A stretch of 64,000 nucleotides of DNA from Sipunculus nudus (Eukaryota; Annelida; Sipuncula; Golfingiida; Sipunculidae), in contig CM049319.1 in assembly GCA_026874595.1 (NCBI GenBank), forward strand, positions 17,059,601 through 17,123,600. The letters are read 5' to 3'. Below the pieces are notes generated by a model. It ran no database searches and was not told where the DNA came from. It was given only the letters and a program-made list of their open reading frames with translations. Position numbers and translations under genes: made by a program. Below, one piece after another: positions 36,393 to 48,440 of this stretch (its first letter is position 1; each line of letters opens with the position of its first letter).

Positions 36393-37511
36393 TGCGAATT
36401 CACAGCCCACTCAGTTACTTCACACAGACTGGTATCCTGCTACAAATCTAGTTCCACTTTTTATTATTCACTGATTATCACCCACTGCTATATTAGCAGT
36501 TCAACTTTGCTCAAGAAGTGACATATGAGACAGGCACACAATGCCAGTGACTTGTCTGACGTATTCAAATACATATAAAATACATATATGCAGTATTATG
36601 CACATTAAACGTAGACTGGCTTCACCTCATTATGGACTGGTACACAACATCATAAGCCCAAGAAGGGCTTGGTAACTGATTCATGCACCTGTGATAAAGC
36701 TGATATCATGTATGTTACATGTCACTATGATATAAAAAAGGCATTATGGTCTAGCATTATGGTTTATTGCTTAAGAGACCAACAACAGGAGATGAGCAAC
36801 GTTTTGGTATAGTACGCATAGTACATGTTTATATGTACTAGATTTGCTGCCTTCGTCAAAAATACGACTATATTACAAAGTACCTTGGAATGGCTTGGGT
36901 CATTACAAAACTTAGGTTTTGGGCCTGTTATGAATTGCTCAAGCCATAATTATTTCAATGGACTTGTACATAAGGACTGTTTAAGAAAATTATATAAACT
37001 ATATCATTTTGATCTACGTTATCACATTTATTGTACATATTTTTTGTACATATGTTAATGTCGCTATATATGACTGACTGACTGAAAGTGAGGGTCTCCG
37101 AAAAACCAGGCCCGCACTGGCTCCCTCAGCAACGACAAACAGATTGAGTCGGTACACCGTTAGATATTTAAGGCGAAAATAGAAGATACTGATAGAGTTG
37201 AAGATCGTAGTGAAAGAGGTGGAGGAAGCCGGGATCGAACCCTAATCGCCAGCGTAGAAGGCCCGCTATGTATGAGTTATAATGTAAATTCCAGTGAACA
37301 TTACTATTTGCAGGGTAAGTTCAAGGATAAAATTGAATGTCTTTTTTTTCATTTTGCACAATCACGAATGTATTAAATTGTATTGTGTTACTTACTATAA
37401 GTACGTTTGATTTTACAATAAACCCTTATTGCAACGGCCAAGAATATTGTGGTTTATTTGATCTTTGGCTGTCCATTAATAAACCAGATTCGTCCCTTAT
37501 TACGCTGAGAA
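36393..37511. other. 3' flank of gene B and intergenic sequence
   Basis: ATTAAA occurs near 36605 and AATAAA near 37418 as possible poly(A) signals. A GGGATCGAACCC word at about 37211 resembles a box B on the minus strand, but no box A is found at the right distance. Confidence 0.4.
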
Positions 37512-38189
37512 GGTACCTGAAAACACAACAGCAGCTATAACAGGATGACGTAATTCCTTTGAAGGCCAGATTTGACGTTACTATATAAGCTCTATCGTTT
37601 TTTCTATTTTTCCTGCAAATTAACCCAAATGTTGAACCTCATCTTACAATGACTTTTATTTAGGGAGGTAACCGCCTCCATTTTTTAATGCTAACTTAAA
37701 TACGTATCTGTACATTTGCAGAATTCCATACCGGTGTTGGGCTACGTGACAGGGCAGTATCACACGCGTCCTCTTATTTTGTATCATGGCGTCAATCAGG
37801 CCCGATGACTACTGCACCTGCGGGCCCTGGGTTGGTCATCGTCCCCACTGCTGGGTCATACCACCGAGGAACCTCCGAAAGGCGCACTCGTTTGTGAGTA
37901 AAACATGGCCGTTTGGCACGGCCTTCCCATTAAGCCTGCAGAGTGCTCACCCTGGGTGGGGGCCGACCGTGCAAAATCTCACCGCCTCGGCTGAGATTCG
38001 AACCCATGATCTCCCAGCTTTGAATCCTATGCTTTACCCCTGAGCCATGGTACCTGAAAACGCTACAGCAGCTATAACAGAATGACGGAATTCCTATGAA
38101 GACCGGAAACTGGACGTTAATATATAGGCTCTATCGTTTTTCTATTTTTCCTGCAAATCATCCCCAATGATGACCCTCATCATCAACTT
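37512..38189 (-). mobile_element. SINE copy (minus) bounded by ~138-bp direct repeats
   Basis: The SINE body, about 37650-38048, reads on the minus strand from the head (CCATGGCTCAGGGGTAAAGC, GGGTTCGAATCTCAGC) to the AAAAAATGGAGGCGGTTACC tail. It is flanked by direct repeats 37512-37649 and 38049-38189 (both start GGTACCTGAAAAC and continue through TCTATCGTTTTT..CTATTTTTCCTGCAAAT). These are roughly 80-85% alike by eye and lie almost flush with the SINE ends. Confidence 0.8.
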
Positions 38190-38642
38190 GCTAGTTGGTG
38201 ACATAAGTGAAAGAGCAGTAGAGAACTCTTGTACATTTCGAATTCCATGTAGATATCGCTCGAATGAGTACAAGGGGTACCACTCGAGTGCTTGATTTCT
38301 GACTAAATGATCGTCTAGGCCCATATTTAGAAATATTTAATCAGTTATTCGTGTTAGTAATTATGCCGCTAAATCTAATTTATTTCTGACCAATATATTT
38401 TAGATATTTAAGAACATATGAAGTTAAAATGACATAACGTCCTTCACATATTACCAGACATATGGACAGTCGAGTGGTATAATTAAAACGCTCGGGGCGA
38501 TTCCGATGACTATGAGAGTGGGTAGTATGGTCTCCTGTTCTCAAGCCCCCCCCCCCCTCGGAGACTAAGAAACGCTTCCACCTGAGCCATGGAGAGTGCC
38601 TTGCATTAGTTAATACAAGTATTACTACTTGCACTCTCCATG

Positions 38643-38683
38643 TAAAGCAATAATGTTTATATTTATAAAATATGATAATCCAG

Positions 38684-38746
<63 letters not shown>

Positions 38747-38800
38747 TTTTTTCTAGCAGCCCATTAATATTATATATTAAAAGATCGATTGAAAAGCAGT
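38643..38800 (+). repeat. Direct repeat, copy 1
   Basis: Matches 39396-39545: AATAATGTT..ATAT, then TTTTCTAGCAGCCC, then a GATTGAAAAGC/GATTCAAAAGC block and GAGTC. Contains a (TA)n expansion at 38684-38742. Confidence 0.65.
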
Positions 38801-38935
38801 GATGTAGTCGAGCCCACACCATCCGAGTCCGAGTGCAAGTCCAGGTCTAGGCCACTCGAGTCATTGTCCGAGTCCTGGAGGTTCGAGTCTAAGTCCACCT
38901 TCTTCGGGTCCGAGTCATTTGGAACCTAAGTAACA
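38800..38935. repeat. Degenerate CGAGTCC tandem words
   Basis: Repeated CCGAGTC / CGAGTCCTGG-type words in clusters. Origin unknown; no coding potential. Confidence 0.5.
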
Positions 38936-39049
38936 GATTACCATGCCTACATCTGTAAGTTATATGTTTCACTTTAATGGTTAATTACATGTACACGTGT
39001 ATAGCTTAAATCATAGTCGAGACTCGTGTCCTGCATCAATGTTGAAAAG

Positions 39050-39365
39050 ATGTGGTCTAGGGGTAGAGCTAAGAGCTCAAAACCGGGAGGTCGTCGGTTA
39101 GAATCTCAGCCGAGGCAGTGCCCGGGAGTCGAGTTCCCCTCTAAAAAGGATTTCGCCCTTCGGTGGTTCCTTGGTGTTATGACCCAGCAATGGAGTTGAC
39201 ACACACCCAGGACCCGCGGGAGTGATACACCGAGCCTGGCTGACGCTAGGATAATCGGGTGTAAGCCCCTGTCACGTAGTCCGAAACCTGATAGGAATAG
39301 TAATAGTAATAGTTTAGCAAGCATTTAAAAAATGGAGGTGGTAACCTCCACACAAAAAGTCTTTA
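39050..39365 (+). mobile_element. SINE copy (plus)
   Basis: Shares GTCTAGGGGTAGAGC..AGAGCTCAAAACCGGGAG in the head, GACCCAGCAATGGAG in the centre and AAAAAATGGAGGTGGTAACC in the tail with the other copies. Lies between the direct repeats 38643-38800 and 39396-39545. Confidence 0.8.
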
Positions 39366-39395
39366 AAAAGTAAAACTGGTTGTATTCTCGATGTA

Positions 39396-39545
39396 AAACA
39401 AATAATGTTCATATATGTATAGATATATAATATGCTAAATCATTACTTATATCTTCTTGTTTTCTAGCAGCCCTTTGACAATTTATATTATAATATAGAT
39501 TCAAAAGCTGTAGATTGTAAAGTGTACTCGATTCCGAGTCTGGTG
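39396..39545 (+). repeat. Direct repeat, copy 2
   Basis: Counterpart of 38643-38800. Confidence 0.6.
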
Positions 39546-39622
39546 ATACGTGTCAAATACTAGCTAGTCCACAGTTTGCTACCCGTTTCTGCGCCACGCC
39601 CGAACTCCAATATCTTACTTCT

Positions 39623-39775
39623 AAGGCCAAAAAAAAAAAATAAAAAAATAAATAATAAATAAAAGGTATGGTTCCTAGGCACCACCCGCGTCAATTTTAA
39701 CCCCCGAACAAAAATGTGTATATTGATCGTTCAAAAAGATAAAATAATACAATTTATGAAGCGCTTTTACCCTTT
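39623..39775 (-). mobile_element. MITE family member, inverted and internally deleted
   Basis: Reads AAGGCCAAAAA..GGCACCACCCGCGTCAATTT..AACCCCC, the reverse complement of the right end of the copies at 43381-43690 and 45290-45565. It then continues through an AAGATAAAATAATACAATTT block shared with them and stops. Confidence 0.7.
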
Positions 39776-39882
39776 TTTGCCTAACAGCACTAGATTTCAG
39801 CCCATGGTTGTCCGCCCACAACCGTAACAATCAAATTGATGACTGGGTGATTCAGAAAGAATAAGGATATTATGTTGCCATA

Positions 39883-40110
39883 GTAATAGGAAGTAAAACA
39901 AATACTTAAGTTCTCAGGCACTTTTTTCAGAAATCAATGCGTGCGGGCGGTTTTTATTTTTAATTTTATTTTTATGTTTCGGTAAAAATGTCAAATGAGA
40001 TGGCAAAAGCATGATAATAAAAGATTTTTTTCCCTAAACAAGTAAAAGCATTACATATCAAAGGAAATTTTATCAACATGGAAATTTTTTATGGGGGGGG
40101 GGGGGGGGGG
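39883..40110 (+). mobile_element. MITE family member, left part, ending in a G run at the satellite
   Basis: Starts TTCTCAGGCACTTTTTTCAGAAATCAATGCG..GGGCGG and runs through TGTCAAATGAG..GCAAAAGCATGATAA and AAAGGAAATTTTATCAA as in the other copies. It ends in an 18-base G run (40093-40110). Other copies continue G-run, TTAAATTGACGCGGGCGGTGCCTGAGAAC; here the satellite starts instead. Confidence 0.75.
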
Positions 40111-42950
40111 TTAAGTTGGCATCCCTAGCAAAAAACACCTTATTTTTAAATTATTCATTCTTTGTTATTCAGAATAAACCTCAAAACTGTATTTTAAAGT
40201 TTGATTCAATAAATTTTTGTCCCATGGGGTTAAGCTGGCATCCCTAGCAAAAACCACCTTAATTTTAAATAATTCATTCTTTGTTATTCAGAATAAACCT
40301 CAAAACTGTATTTTTAAAGTTTGATTCAATAAATTTTTGTCTCATAGCGTTAAGCTGGCATCCCTAGCAAAAACCACCTTAATTTTAAATTATTCATTGT
40401 TTGTTATTCAGAAAAAAACCTCAAAACTGTATTTTTAAAGTTTGATTCAATAAATTTTTGTCTCATAGCATTAAGCTGGCATCCCTAGCAAAAACCACCT
40501 TAATTTTAAATTATTCATTGTTTGTTATTCAGAATAAACCTCAAAACTGTATTTTTAAAGTTTGATTCAATAAATTTTTGTCTCATAGCGTTAAGCCGGC
40601 ATCCCTAGCAAAAACCACCTTAATTTTAAATTATTCATTCTTTGTTATTCAGAATAAACCTCAAAACTGTATTTTAAAGTTTGATTCAAAACATTTTTGT
40701 CTCATAGCGTTAAGCTGGCATCCCTAGCAAAAATCACCTTAATTTTAAATTATTCATTCTTTGTTATTCAGAATAAACCTCAAAACTGTATTTTAAAGTT
40801 TGATTCAATAAATTTTTGTCCCATGGGGTTAAGCTGGCATCCCTAGCAAAAACCACCTTAATTTTAAATAATTCATTCTTTGTTATTCAGAATAAACCTC
40901 AAAACTGTATTTTTAAAGTTTGATTCAATAAATTTTTGTCTCATAGCGTTAAGCTGGCATCCCTAGCAAAAACCACCTTAATTTTAAATTATTCATTGTT
41001 TGTTATTCAGAAAAAACCTCAAAACTGTATTTTTAAAGTTTGATTCAATAAATTTTTGTCTCATAGCATTAAGCTGGCATCCCTAGCAAAAACCACCTTA
41101 ATTTTAAATTATTCATTGTTTGTTATTCAGAATAAACCTCAAAACTGTATTTTTAAAGTTTGATTCAATAAATTTTTGTCTCATAGCGTTAAGCCGGCAT
41201 CCCTAGCAAAAACCACCTTAATTTTAAATTATTCATTCTTTGTTATTCAGAATAAACCTCAAAACTGTATTTTAAAGTTTGATTCAAAACATTTTTGTCT
41301 CATAGCGTTAAGTTGGCATCCCTAGCAAAAAACACCTTATTTTTAAATTATTCATTCTTTGTTATTCAGAATAAACCTCAAAACTGTATTTTAAAGTTTG
41401 ATTCAATAAATTTTTGTCCCATGGGGTTAAGCTGGCATCCCTAGCAAAAACCACCTTAATTTTAAATAATTCATTCTTTGTTATTCAGAATAAACCTCAA
41501 AACTGTATTTTTAAAGTTTGATTCAATAAATTTTTGTCTTATAGCGTTAAGCTGGCATCCCTAGCAAAAACCACCTTAATTTTAAATTATTCATTGTTTG
41601 TTATTCAGAAAAAAACCTCAAAACTGTATTTTTAAAGTTTGATTCAATAAATTTTTGTCTCATAGCATTAAGCTGGCATCCCTAGCAAAAACCACCTTAA
41701 TTTTAAATTATTCATTGTTTGTTATTCAGAATAAACCTCAAAACTGTATTTTTAAAGTTTGATTCAATAAATTTTTGTCTCATAGCGTTAAGCCGGCATC
41801 CCTAGCAAAAACCACCTTAATTTTAAATTATTCATTCTTTGTTATTCAGAATAAACCTCAAAACTGTATTTTAAAGTTTGATTCAAAACATTTTTGTCTC
41901 ATAGCGTTAAGCTGGCATCCCTAGCAAAAATCACCTTAATTTTAAATTACTCATTCTTTGTTATTCAGAATAAACCTCAAAACTGTATTTTAAAGTTTGA
42001 TTCAATACATTTTTGTCCCATGGGGTTAAGCTGGCATCCCTAGCAAAAACCACCTTAATTTTAAATAATTCATTCTTTGTTATTCAGAATAAACCTCAAA
42101 ACTGTATTTTTAAAGTTTGATTCAATAAATTTTTGTCTCATAGCGTTAAGCTGGCATCCCTAGCAAAAACCACCTGAATTTTAAATTATTCATTGTTTGT
42201 TATTCAGAAAAAACCTCAAAACTGTATTTTTAAAGTTTGATTCAATAAATTTTTGTCTCATAGCATTAAGCTGGCATCCCTAGCAAAAACCACCTTAATT
42301 TTAAATTATTCATTGTTTGTTATTCAGAATAAACCTCAAAACTGTATTTTTAAAGTTTGATTCAATAAATTTTTGTCTCATAGCGTTAAGCCGGCATCCC
42401 TAGCAAAAACCACCTTAATTTTAAATTATTCATTCTTTGTTATTCAGAATAAACCTCAAAACTGTATTTTAAAGTTTGATTCAAAACATTTTTGTCTCAT
42501 AGCGTTAAGCTGGCATCCCTAGCAAAAATCACCTTAATTTTAAATTATTCATTCTTTGTTATTCAGAATAAACCTCAGAACTGTATTTTTAAGTTTGATT
42601 CAATAAGTTTTTTTTCACATAGGGTTAAGCTGGCATCCCTAGCAAAAACCACCTTAATTTTAAATTATTCATTCTTTGTTATTCAGAATTAACCTCAAAC
42701 CTGTATTTAAAAGTTTGATTCAATACATTTTTGTCTCATAGCGTTAAGCTGGCATCCCTAGCAAAGACCACCTGAATTTTAAATTATTCATTCTTTGTTA
42801 TTCAGAATAAACCTCAAAACTGTATATTAAAGGTTGCTTCAATAAATCTTTGTCACATATGGTTAAGCTGGCATCCCTAGCAAAAACTAAATTATTCATT
42901 CTTTGTTATTCAGAATAAACCTCAAAACTGTATTTAAATTTTGATAAAAT
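40111..42950 (+). repeat. Satellite array, ~120-bp unit, higher-order structure
   Basis: About 24 units of 118-121 bp, each starting TTAAGCTGGCATCCCTAGCA. Units start at 40111, 40230, 40350, 40471, 40591, 40710, 40829, 40949, 41069, 41189, 41308, 41427, 41547, 41668, 41788, 41907, 42026, 42146, 42266, 42386, 42505, 42625, 42744 and 42862. Diagnostic variants (CCCATGGGG, CTCATAGCG, CTCATAGCA, AGCCGGC, AAAACATTTTT) recur every five units (about 599 bp). Finer marks (7 versus 6 A after TTCAG; AGTTGGC) recur every ten units (1197 bp). The last units are degenerate. No coding potential. Confidence 0.98.
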
Positions 42951-43380
42951 AAAGAAGTAAAAACTTCATATTTAAACAGGAAATACTTGAGGTAGAGTAA
43001 AAAATAGACAAAGTATTTTAAGATGAAGTTTCAATGGAGCCCACTTCGATGTGGCTGCCTGCTACTGAGTGCTTAAAATTATGCTCTTTTGTAAATGTAG
43101 TAAACGTAAATGTTAATGATATTAAAATATCACACGACCATAAATGCTAATTTCAATACAGCATACACCAGTAGCAGGAACTCTGTGCCAGACTTAACAT
43201 GATATCTGTTTCATGCATGGGTTTAATATTAATTTTAAGTGGCTTTTGCTTTCATTTTGAATTAAGGCGGAGGCATTAGAGCTCTTGTTCGTGCTCTCTA
43301 TTTTTTATTGACCTACTTTGAGGTAAGTCCAGTGCGCGTGCACCTATTCTCTATTTAAACTATTCGGCTGTTTTCAAAAG

Positions 43381-43690
43381 CTAAGGCCAAAACAAAACAA
43401 CAACAAAAATTAAGGTTCTCAAGCTCTTTTTTCATAAATCAGTGCGGGCGGGCGGGATTTTTATTTGTTTGATTCGATAAAGATGTCATATGATCAGGGA
43501 AAGCATGATAATTACATAATTTTTTTTATAAACAGGCAAAAAGACTACATAACAAAGGAAAACTTATCAAAATTGTATCATTTTGTCTTCTTGAAAGATG
43601 AAAATCAAAATAAAAATATTTTATGCGGGAGGGGGGATTTAAATTGACGCGGGCGGTGCCTGAGAACAATGACTTTTTTTGGCCTAAGGG
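43381..43690 (+). mobile_element. MITE family member, most complete
   Basis: Outer ends CTAAGGCCAAAA (left) and TTTTGGCCTAAG (right) are inverted, as are inner ends GTTCTCAAGCTC (43415) and GGTGCCTGAGAAC (ending 43667). About 300 bp, no transposase. The right half has a short G run before TTTAAATTGACGCGGGCGG. Confidence 0.75.
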
Positions 43691-44469
43691 TAATAGTTTT
43701 AACAGAACAACTCCTCAAGCCTATACAAGTGCATATTATAAATGCTTAACCTATAATACTACTAGAAAAGTTCTCCAACCTGACCAAAAACAACAAAAAT
43801 TTCATTACACAGAATGGTAAAACAACATGTTATGGCGGTAAGATGATATAAAACACCTTGAAATGGCGATGTTAGGCACCATAAGTGGTAGGTCTGAATG
43901 TTAATAGGAAAAGCCGTCTTAAGTTCACGGGCACCTGTACTTAATTATCCCCAGTAATACATGCTCCCGGCCAGTAACATGTGTAGTACGATTGTGATGT
44001 AATTGTTCGTGAAAACAAAGGCTGGTCAGTAACGTGTTATATTAAAAGATCATGTATGGATGTGATTAAATCAGCAAAGTTAATGGTACCTTGATATGTT
44101 CATTATGTAAAATCTATAAATCGTGTCCCAGTTCTCGTGAACACTCAAAATACATCTGGTCAAAAGTGGTATAAGGAAAGCAGCCAAAATGCTCCACTGT
44201 ACACGCGATTTCACATTTACCATGCATGCCTGTACAAGTTAACACAGTACATTCATATCAAGACACAAAGCCCAATGTAAAAAGGGGATTCTATGTAAAA
44301 AGACGGAGGTAAAAATTTCAGCCTTAGAATTTAATCCTTTTAACTGTTATTTAAAAATTAACCATTTTCAGTTTTCCCATTTCCACCTTAGCCGTTTTAT
44401 TTCAGGCTTTTTTTTACAGCAATCATTTTTATCTGACCTATTTTTATCTTACTCATTTTTACATGGCTC

Positions 44470-44745
44470 TTTTTTAAGTAACCCCTTTTTTACCTCCATT
44501 TTTACCTATACCCCATTTTTACCTACGTCCCATTTTTACCTATACCCCACTTTTATCTACACCCCATTTTTTACTAAACCTACTTTTACCTACATCCTAT
44601 TTTAACCTATACCCCATTTTTACCTACACCCCATTTTTATCTATACCCTGTTTTTACCTATCCTATGTTTACCTTTACCCCATTATACCTATCCTATTTT
44701 TACCTATACCCCATTTTTACCTACACCTCATTTTTATTAAACCCG
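44470..44745 (+). repeat. Minisatellite, ~17-18-bp unit CCCCATTTTTACCTAYA
   Basis: About fifteen degenerate units of ACCTATACCCCATTTTT. Strong strand asymmetry: almost no G on the plus strand. Confidence 0.9.
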
Positions 44746-45289
44746 TTTTTTTTTGTCTGGTGGGAAAGATGGGTATATATATGAGTCCAGTATAAAATGT
44801 ATTATCTTATCATTTTCATTCCCCTGATTGTCTAAAGTAATAAACGAAATCTTGGACGCCATGCAGCGATTGGATTTGTTAAAATCGACATGACCTTCAA
44901 GAAAAATACGATATAATTGCAAACGACCTTGGTTTTTCTGTGTAAATTTAGCATGGAAACAGAAAATATGTCTTATCTTTAATGAAGTAGCCTTTTCCCA
45001 TATGAAAAATGTCTTTAATAACTACCGGGCTGGAGCACGCCAGTTGATTTTAAATACAGTTAATGAAACGTTAAGATACATATATCATACTTGTACATAT
45101 GACATTCTTGTTGATATGGTATATCCGTAGTATGAAACATCCGTCATGATAAATGGTAATGCTCCATTGGGTAGCAATTTTTGAATTCGATAACTTATTG
45201 ACATTAAGCAAATTTACAGGAAATAATTTTAATTTTTTTAATCTTTTTAATGACCCATGTGGTGCGAGCATGTATCAGTACCCGAGGGC

Positions 45290-45565
45290 AATTTTTTTAC
45301 ATTTTTTCTATGTTTCGATAAAAATGCCATATGATCATGGAAAAGCATGGTAACAACAGAATTGTGTTGCTAAACAGGTAAAAGCACTACATAACAAAGG
45401 AAATCTTATCAAAATTGTGTTATTTTATCTTCTTCAAAGAAATGGCCGAGAAGCTGGAGCTCAAAATTGGTAATTTTCTATTGAAGATCAAAATAAAAAT
45501 TTTGTTGCGGGGGGTTAATTGACTCGCGCGGTGCCTGAGAACCCTACCTTTTTTGGCCTAATTGT
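45290..45565 (+). mobile_element. MITE family member
   Basis: Shares CGATAAAAATGCCATATGATCATGG, ACATAACAAAGGAAATCTTATC, a G run and GACTCGCGCGGTGCCTGAGAAC..TTTTTTGGCCTA with 43381-43690. The left end is diverged. Confidence 0.7.
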
Positions 45566-46085
45566 TTCACATCTAAGGTGGTTGGTCGTGTAAAGTTGCG
45601 CAGTTGAATGTACAAGTAATTTTAATTTGCAAAATCAAATTTAAACAACGGGCACAATAAACAACTTTATGAATCATTGTTTAAATCTCCAGAAATTGGA
45701 GGCGAACACATTTTCCATATAGCCCGTTGAATTTCATAGAAAATCACGAGATACTTGGAGATATTGCGCGCAAAAACAAACAGAAAACTGGACACATGAC
45801 GTCTACCAGTGTTGGATGGGCTTACGTTGATAGTAACATGAATGATGAAATTATATACTGGGGTATGAGCTTATTATATGAATATTACCAGGTAATTAAT
45901 ACACAAAATTGATTAATTTCAGAATCCCTTTCCACGAATACGGGTGCACACAAGTTCAAACACTGGAAATCTATGTTGACAACAGACGTGTAACCGAAAA
46001 GTTAACTTGGTGTCGAGACTTGGCAAACATCTGATACATGAAGTGCCATCTTGCGGCACATTAAATAACTGATTCGCAGGAAAGT

Positions 46086-46110
46086 GGGGGGGGGGGGGGG
46101 GGGGGGGGGT
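46086..46110 (+). repeat. 25-base G run
   Basis: Uninterrupted G homopolymer. Others of 14 or more bases occur at 40093-40110 and 53004-53026, and as C runs near 55845 and 324-337. Confidence 0.95.
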
Positions 46111-46348
46111 TCAACTTTACGTCAGTTTAGACATAAAATTACATGTCATTTTACATATTTCGTTTATGAAAATAATTAATATATGCATTTACTTTAACGA
46201 ACACACACACACACACAAATATATATATATATATATTGATATTAAAGTTTCGTTCCTTAATTCAGTCGCAGAATGCAACAAAAAGGTAATTCCGGTACTG
46301 CATTAAAATAAAGTTGTTTCGCAGAAATATATTTTTGTATTATATACA

Positions 46349-47365
46349 CAGTAAAACTTCGTTGTGTCGAAGTCGAAGGGACCGGTGAATTTACTTCGAC
46401 ACATCCGGAGTTCGAGACAACTGATATTCATTATATTAAACTATCTTTAGCCTTAATTATTATCAATAAATACTACATATGTATACACGGCCTGTATTAT
46501 ATAGTTCTTACAAATTTTTTGCATGAAAGAACAACATATATTTTATAAATTAAATTTATTTATTAATAAAAAGCGCAGAAGCACCACCTGAATAGGATCA
46601 AGAAAATCTAGAATGTGAAATGGGTGCACATACAGGTACGAAAACACACAAATCATCAAATGCAATCGGTGTCTAGGTCTTGCCAACACGTTCTACCTGG
46701 ACCAGCGCTTCGTATTTTGCTCAGTGGTCTTTATATCAAACTTGAGCAGGCCGTGGCGCCATAGCCACAGGGTACGAACAATATAAAAGTGAAGCAGTTA
46801 AGCAATATAACGTACTCTCTGGTACAAATAAGAGTCAGTTTGAAAGATCTCATCTTTCTCCCTTTATATAGGGATCTGTATGTGTTTCCCAGACACATCA
46901 AATATAAGGATTCCATTATGTTTGGTTTATTAATAACTTATCTTTTGGGGTTATGGCTTTGTTGGCGAAAGAATAAAGGCCTGTTCATAAGTAATTGGCC
47001 ATGAAAACAGGTACACAACGGACCAGGTGTGTAAACCATCGCGCTTGATGAATAAGATCCTTGCCGGTGTTAATTATGTAACTGGTCATCACGGCCGAAT
47101 AGGCTTGATAAATGGAGCGTGACACTGTTATCCAAACATTCAGGCGACATGACTTCGAGTTAAGGGGATAGAAATACTAGCTGCGGACCAACAAAACACT
47201 TCGACACATCAGCTTTTTCGACACATCAGGTTTTTTCCGAGTTCGACACAAAAGGAGTTGAGTTAGTGAGGTTTTAACTGTTTTTTTTTTGCAGGGACTC
47301 CACATTCGACTTCGACACATGCGGGAATTCGACTTATCCGAGTTCGACACAACGAGGTTTCACTG
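46349..47365. mobile_element. pogo/Tc1-like non-autonomous element with TIRs
   Basis: Left end CAGTAAAACTTCGTTGTGTCGAA and right end (complement) CAGTGAAACCTCGTTGTGTCGAA. TA follows the right end and lies just outside the left end. Subterminal TTCGACACAT words are iterated on both sides (46400-46430 and 47195-47340). About 1 kb with no transposase frame that I recognise. Confidence 0.75.
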
Positions 47366-48083
47366 TATCTGTATATTTATCACTGGAGAATATTCCATTT
47401 GCTGTTTTTTTAATAACACCAAGTGACGCAGAATTATTATACCTCGACAGATATGTCAAGTGTATATACCTATTGTATTTATGGAACATTTCAATCTTCA
47501 AAGCCTACATACTATCAAGTCCGTGGCAGCTAGCTTTCACATACCTTGATTCAGCGAGCGTTCTGGCGACTGTTTTATGAATATTGATCATTGCAATAGA
47601 ACTAATCAAATGACAAACATACACGTGTTCTATTTACTACGCGGACTTGTGGTGCGAGGTTTCCATCAAACGTTAAGCGAGAATCTAACCGACCAAATGA
47701 AGCAATAAAAGCCTGTCCCGTATCTCGTACATGTGTTCTTTTTTAGACAGCTTGAGAACTGTATATTGTTTATATTTTGTTCTTTGGATTTGATTGGCAT
47801 TTGGGATTTCGACCGGGACACTTGCAGGCTTGTTCATGAATTAGACGCCACAGCAGATCGATGAATCAAGGTCTTTGAAAGCCTGGCTAGCTGCCATATA
47901 CCTGATTTTATAAAGATGTATATTTCTCAGTTTCCTCTTTATGATTGCATACACAAAAGAAGAGTGCAAATCTAGGGTGAATTAGCTATTGATATTAACA
48001 CTGTTAAGTCTCAGAACATTCCAAGGTGTGCATATTTTCATTAATGTCACATAAGCTGTTGCTCTGGGGCCACATGTCACATA
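47366..48083. other. Intergenic, no supported gene
   Basis: Nothing recognisable; moderately AT-rich. Confidence 0.5.
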
Positions 48084-48255
48084 CAGTAAAGCCTGTGTAA
48101 TAAGACCACCTGTGTGACTGGCCAAAAGAGGCCTTAATTCACAGGTGGTCTCAGTAGAAAGGTTAGTTGAAATCAATGTTTTCGTTCCACAAAAGCATGG
48201 TCTTATTAGATAGGAGGTCAAATTAGACAGTTGGTCTTTCAGACAGGTTCCACTG
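48084..48255. mobile_element. pogo-like MITE (172 bp)
   Basis: Left CAGTAAAGCCTGTGTAATAAG, right end AGACAGGTTCCACTG, preceded by TA and followed by TT. GGTGGTCT/AGACCACC words lie inside both ends. Same family as 24876-25074. Confidence 0.8.
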
Positions 48256-48289
48256 TTTATATTCTGAGAGTATTACTTTACGCAAGTTT

Positions 48290-48440
48290 TACTTCTTTGC
48301 GGTTTTTCAGTATTCATATACGCCCAGTGTTAGTTACCAAAACAACCAGCAGATGGCGCGCCTGTGTTACAATTTATTTTGTCCGATCTGGCTTTCCACT
48401 TGATATTTGTAACGTGGTCCTAATTATCAACATGACCTGG
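48290..48440 (+). repeat. Short direct repeat (copy at 48875-48990)
   Basis: AGTTACCAAAACAACCAGCAGATGGCGCGCCTGT is matched by AGTTACCAAAACCACCTGCAGATAGCGTGCCTGT, followed in both by a TTTTGTC..GGC(T)TTCC..CTTGAT block. Confidence 0.65.

Noticed and set aside
37200-37260. Possible tRNA gene (GGGATCGAACCC box B-like word)
   Set aside because: No box A at the right distance and no cloverleaf; at best a SINE scrap.
40111-42950. CRISPR array
   Set aside because: The whole ~120-bp unit is repeated with no unique spacers, in a eukaryotic setting; it is a satellite.
46349-47365. Autonomous pogo transposon
   Set aside because: Ends are good, but no transposase frame was found inside.
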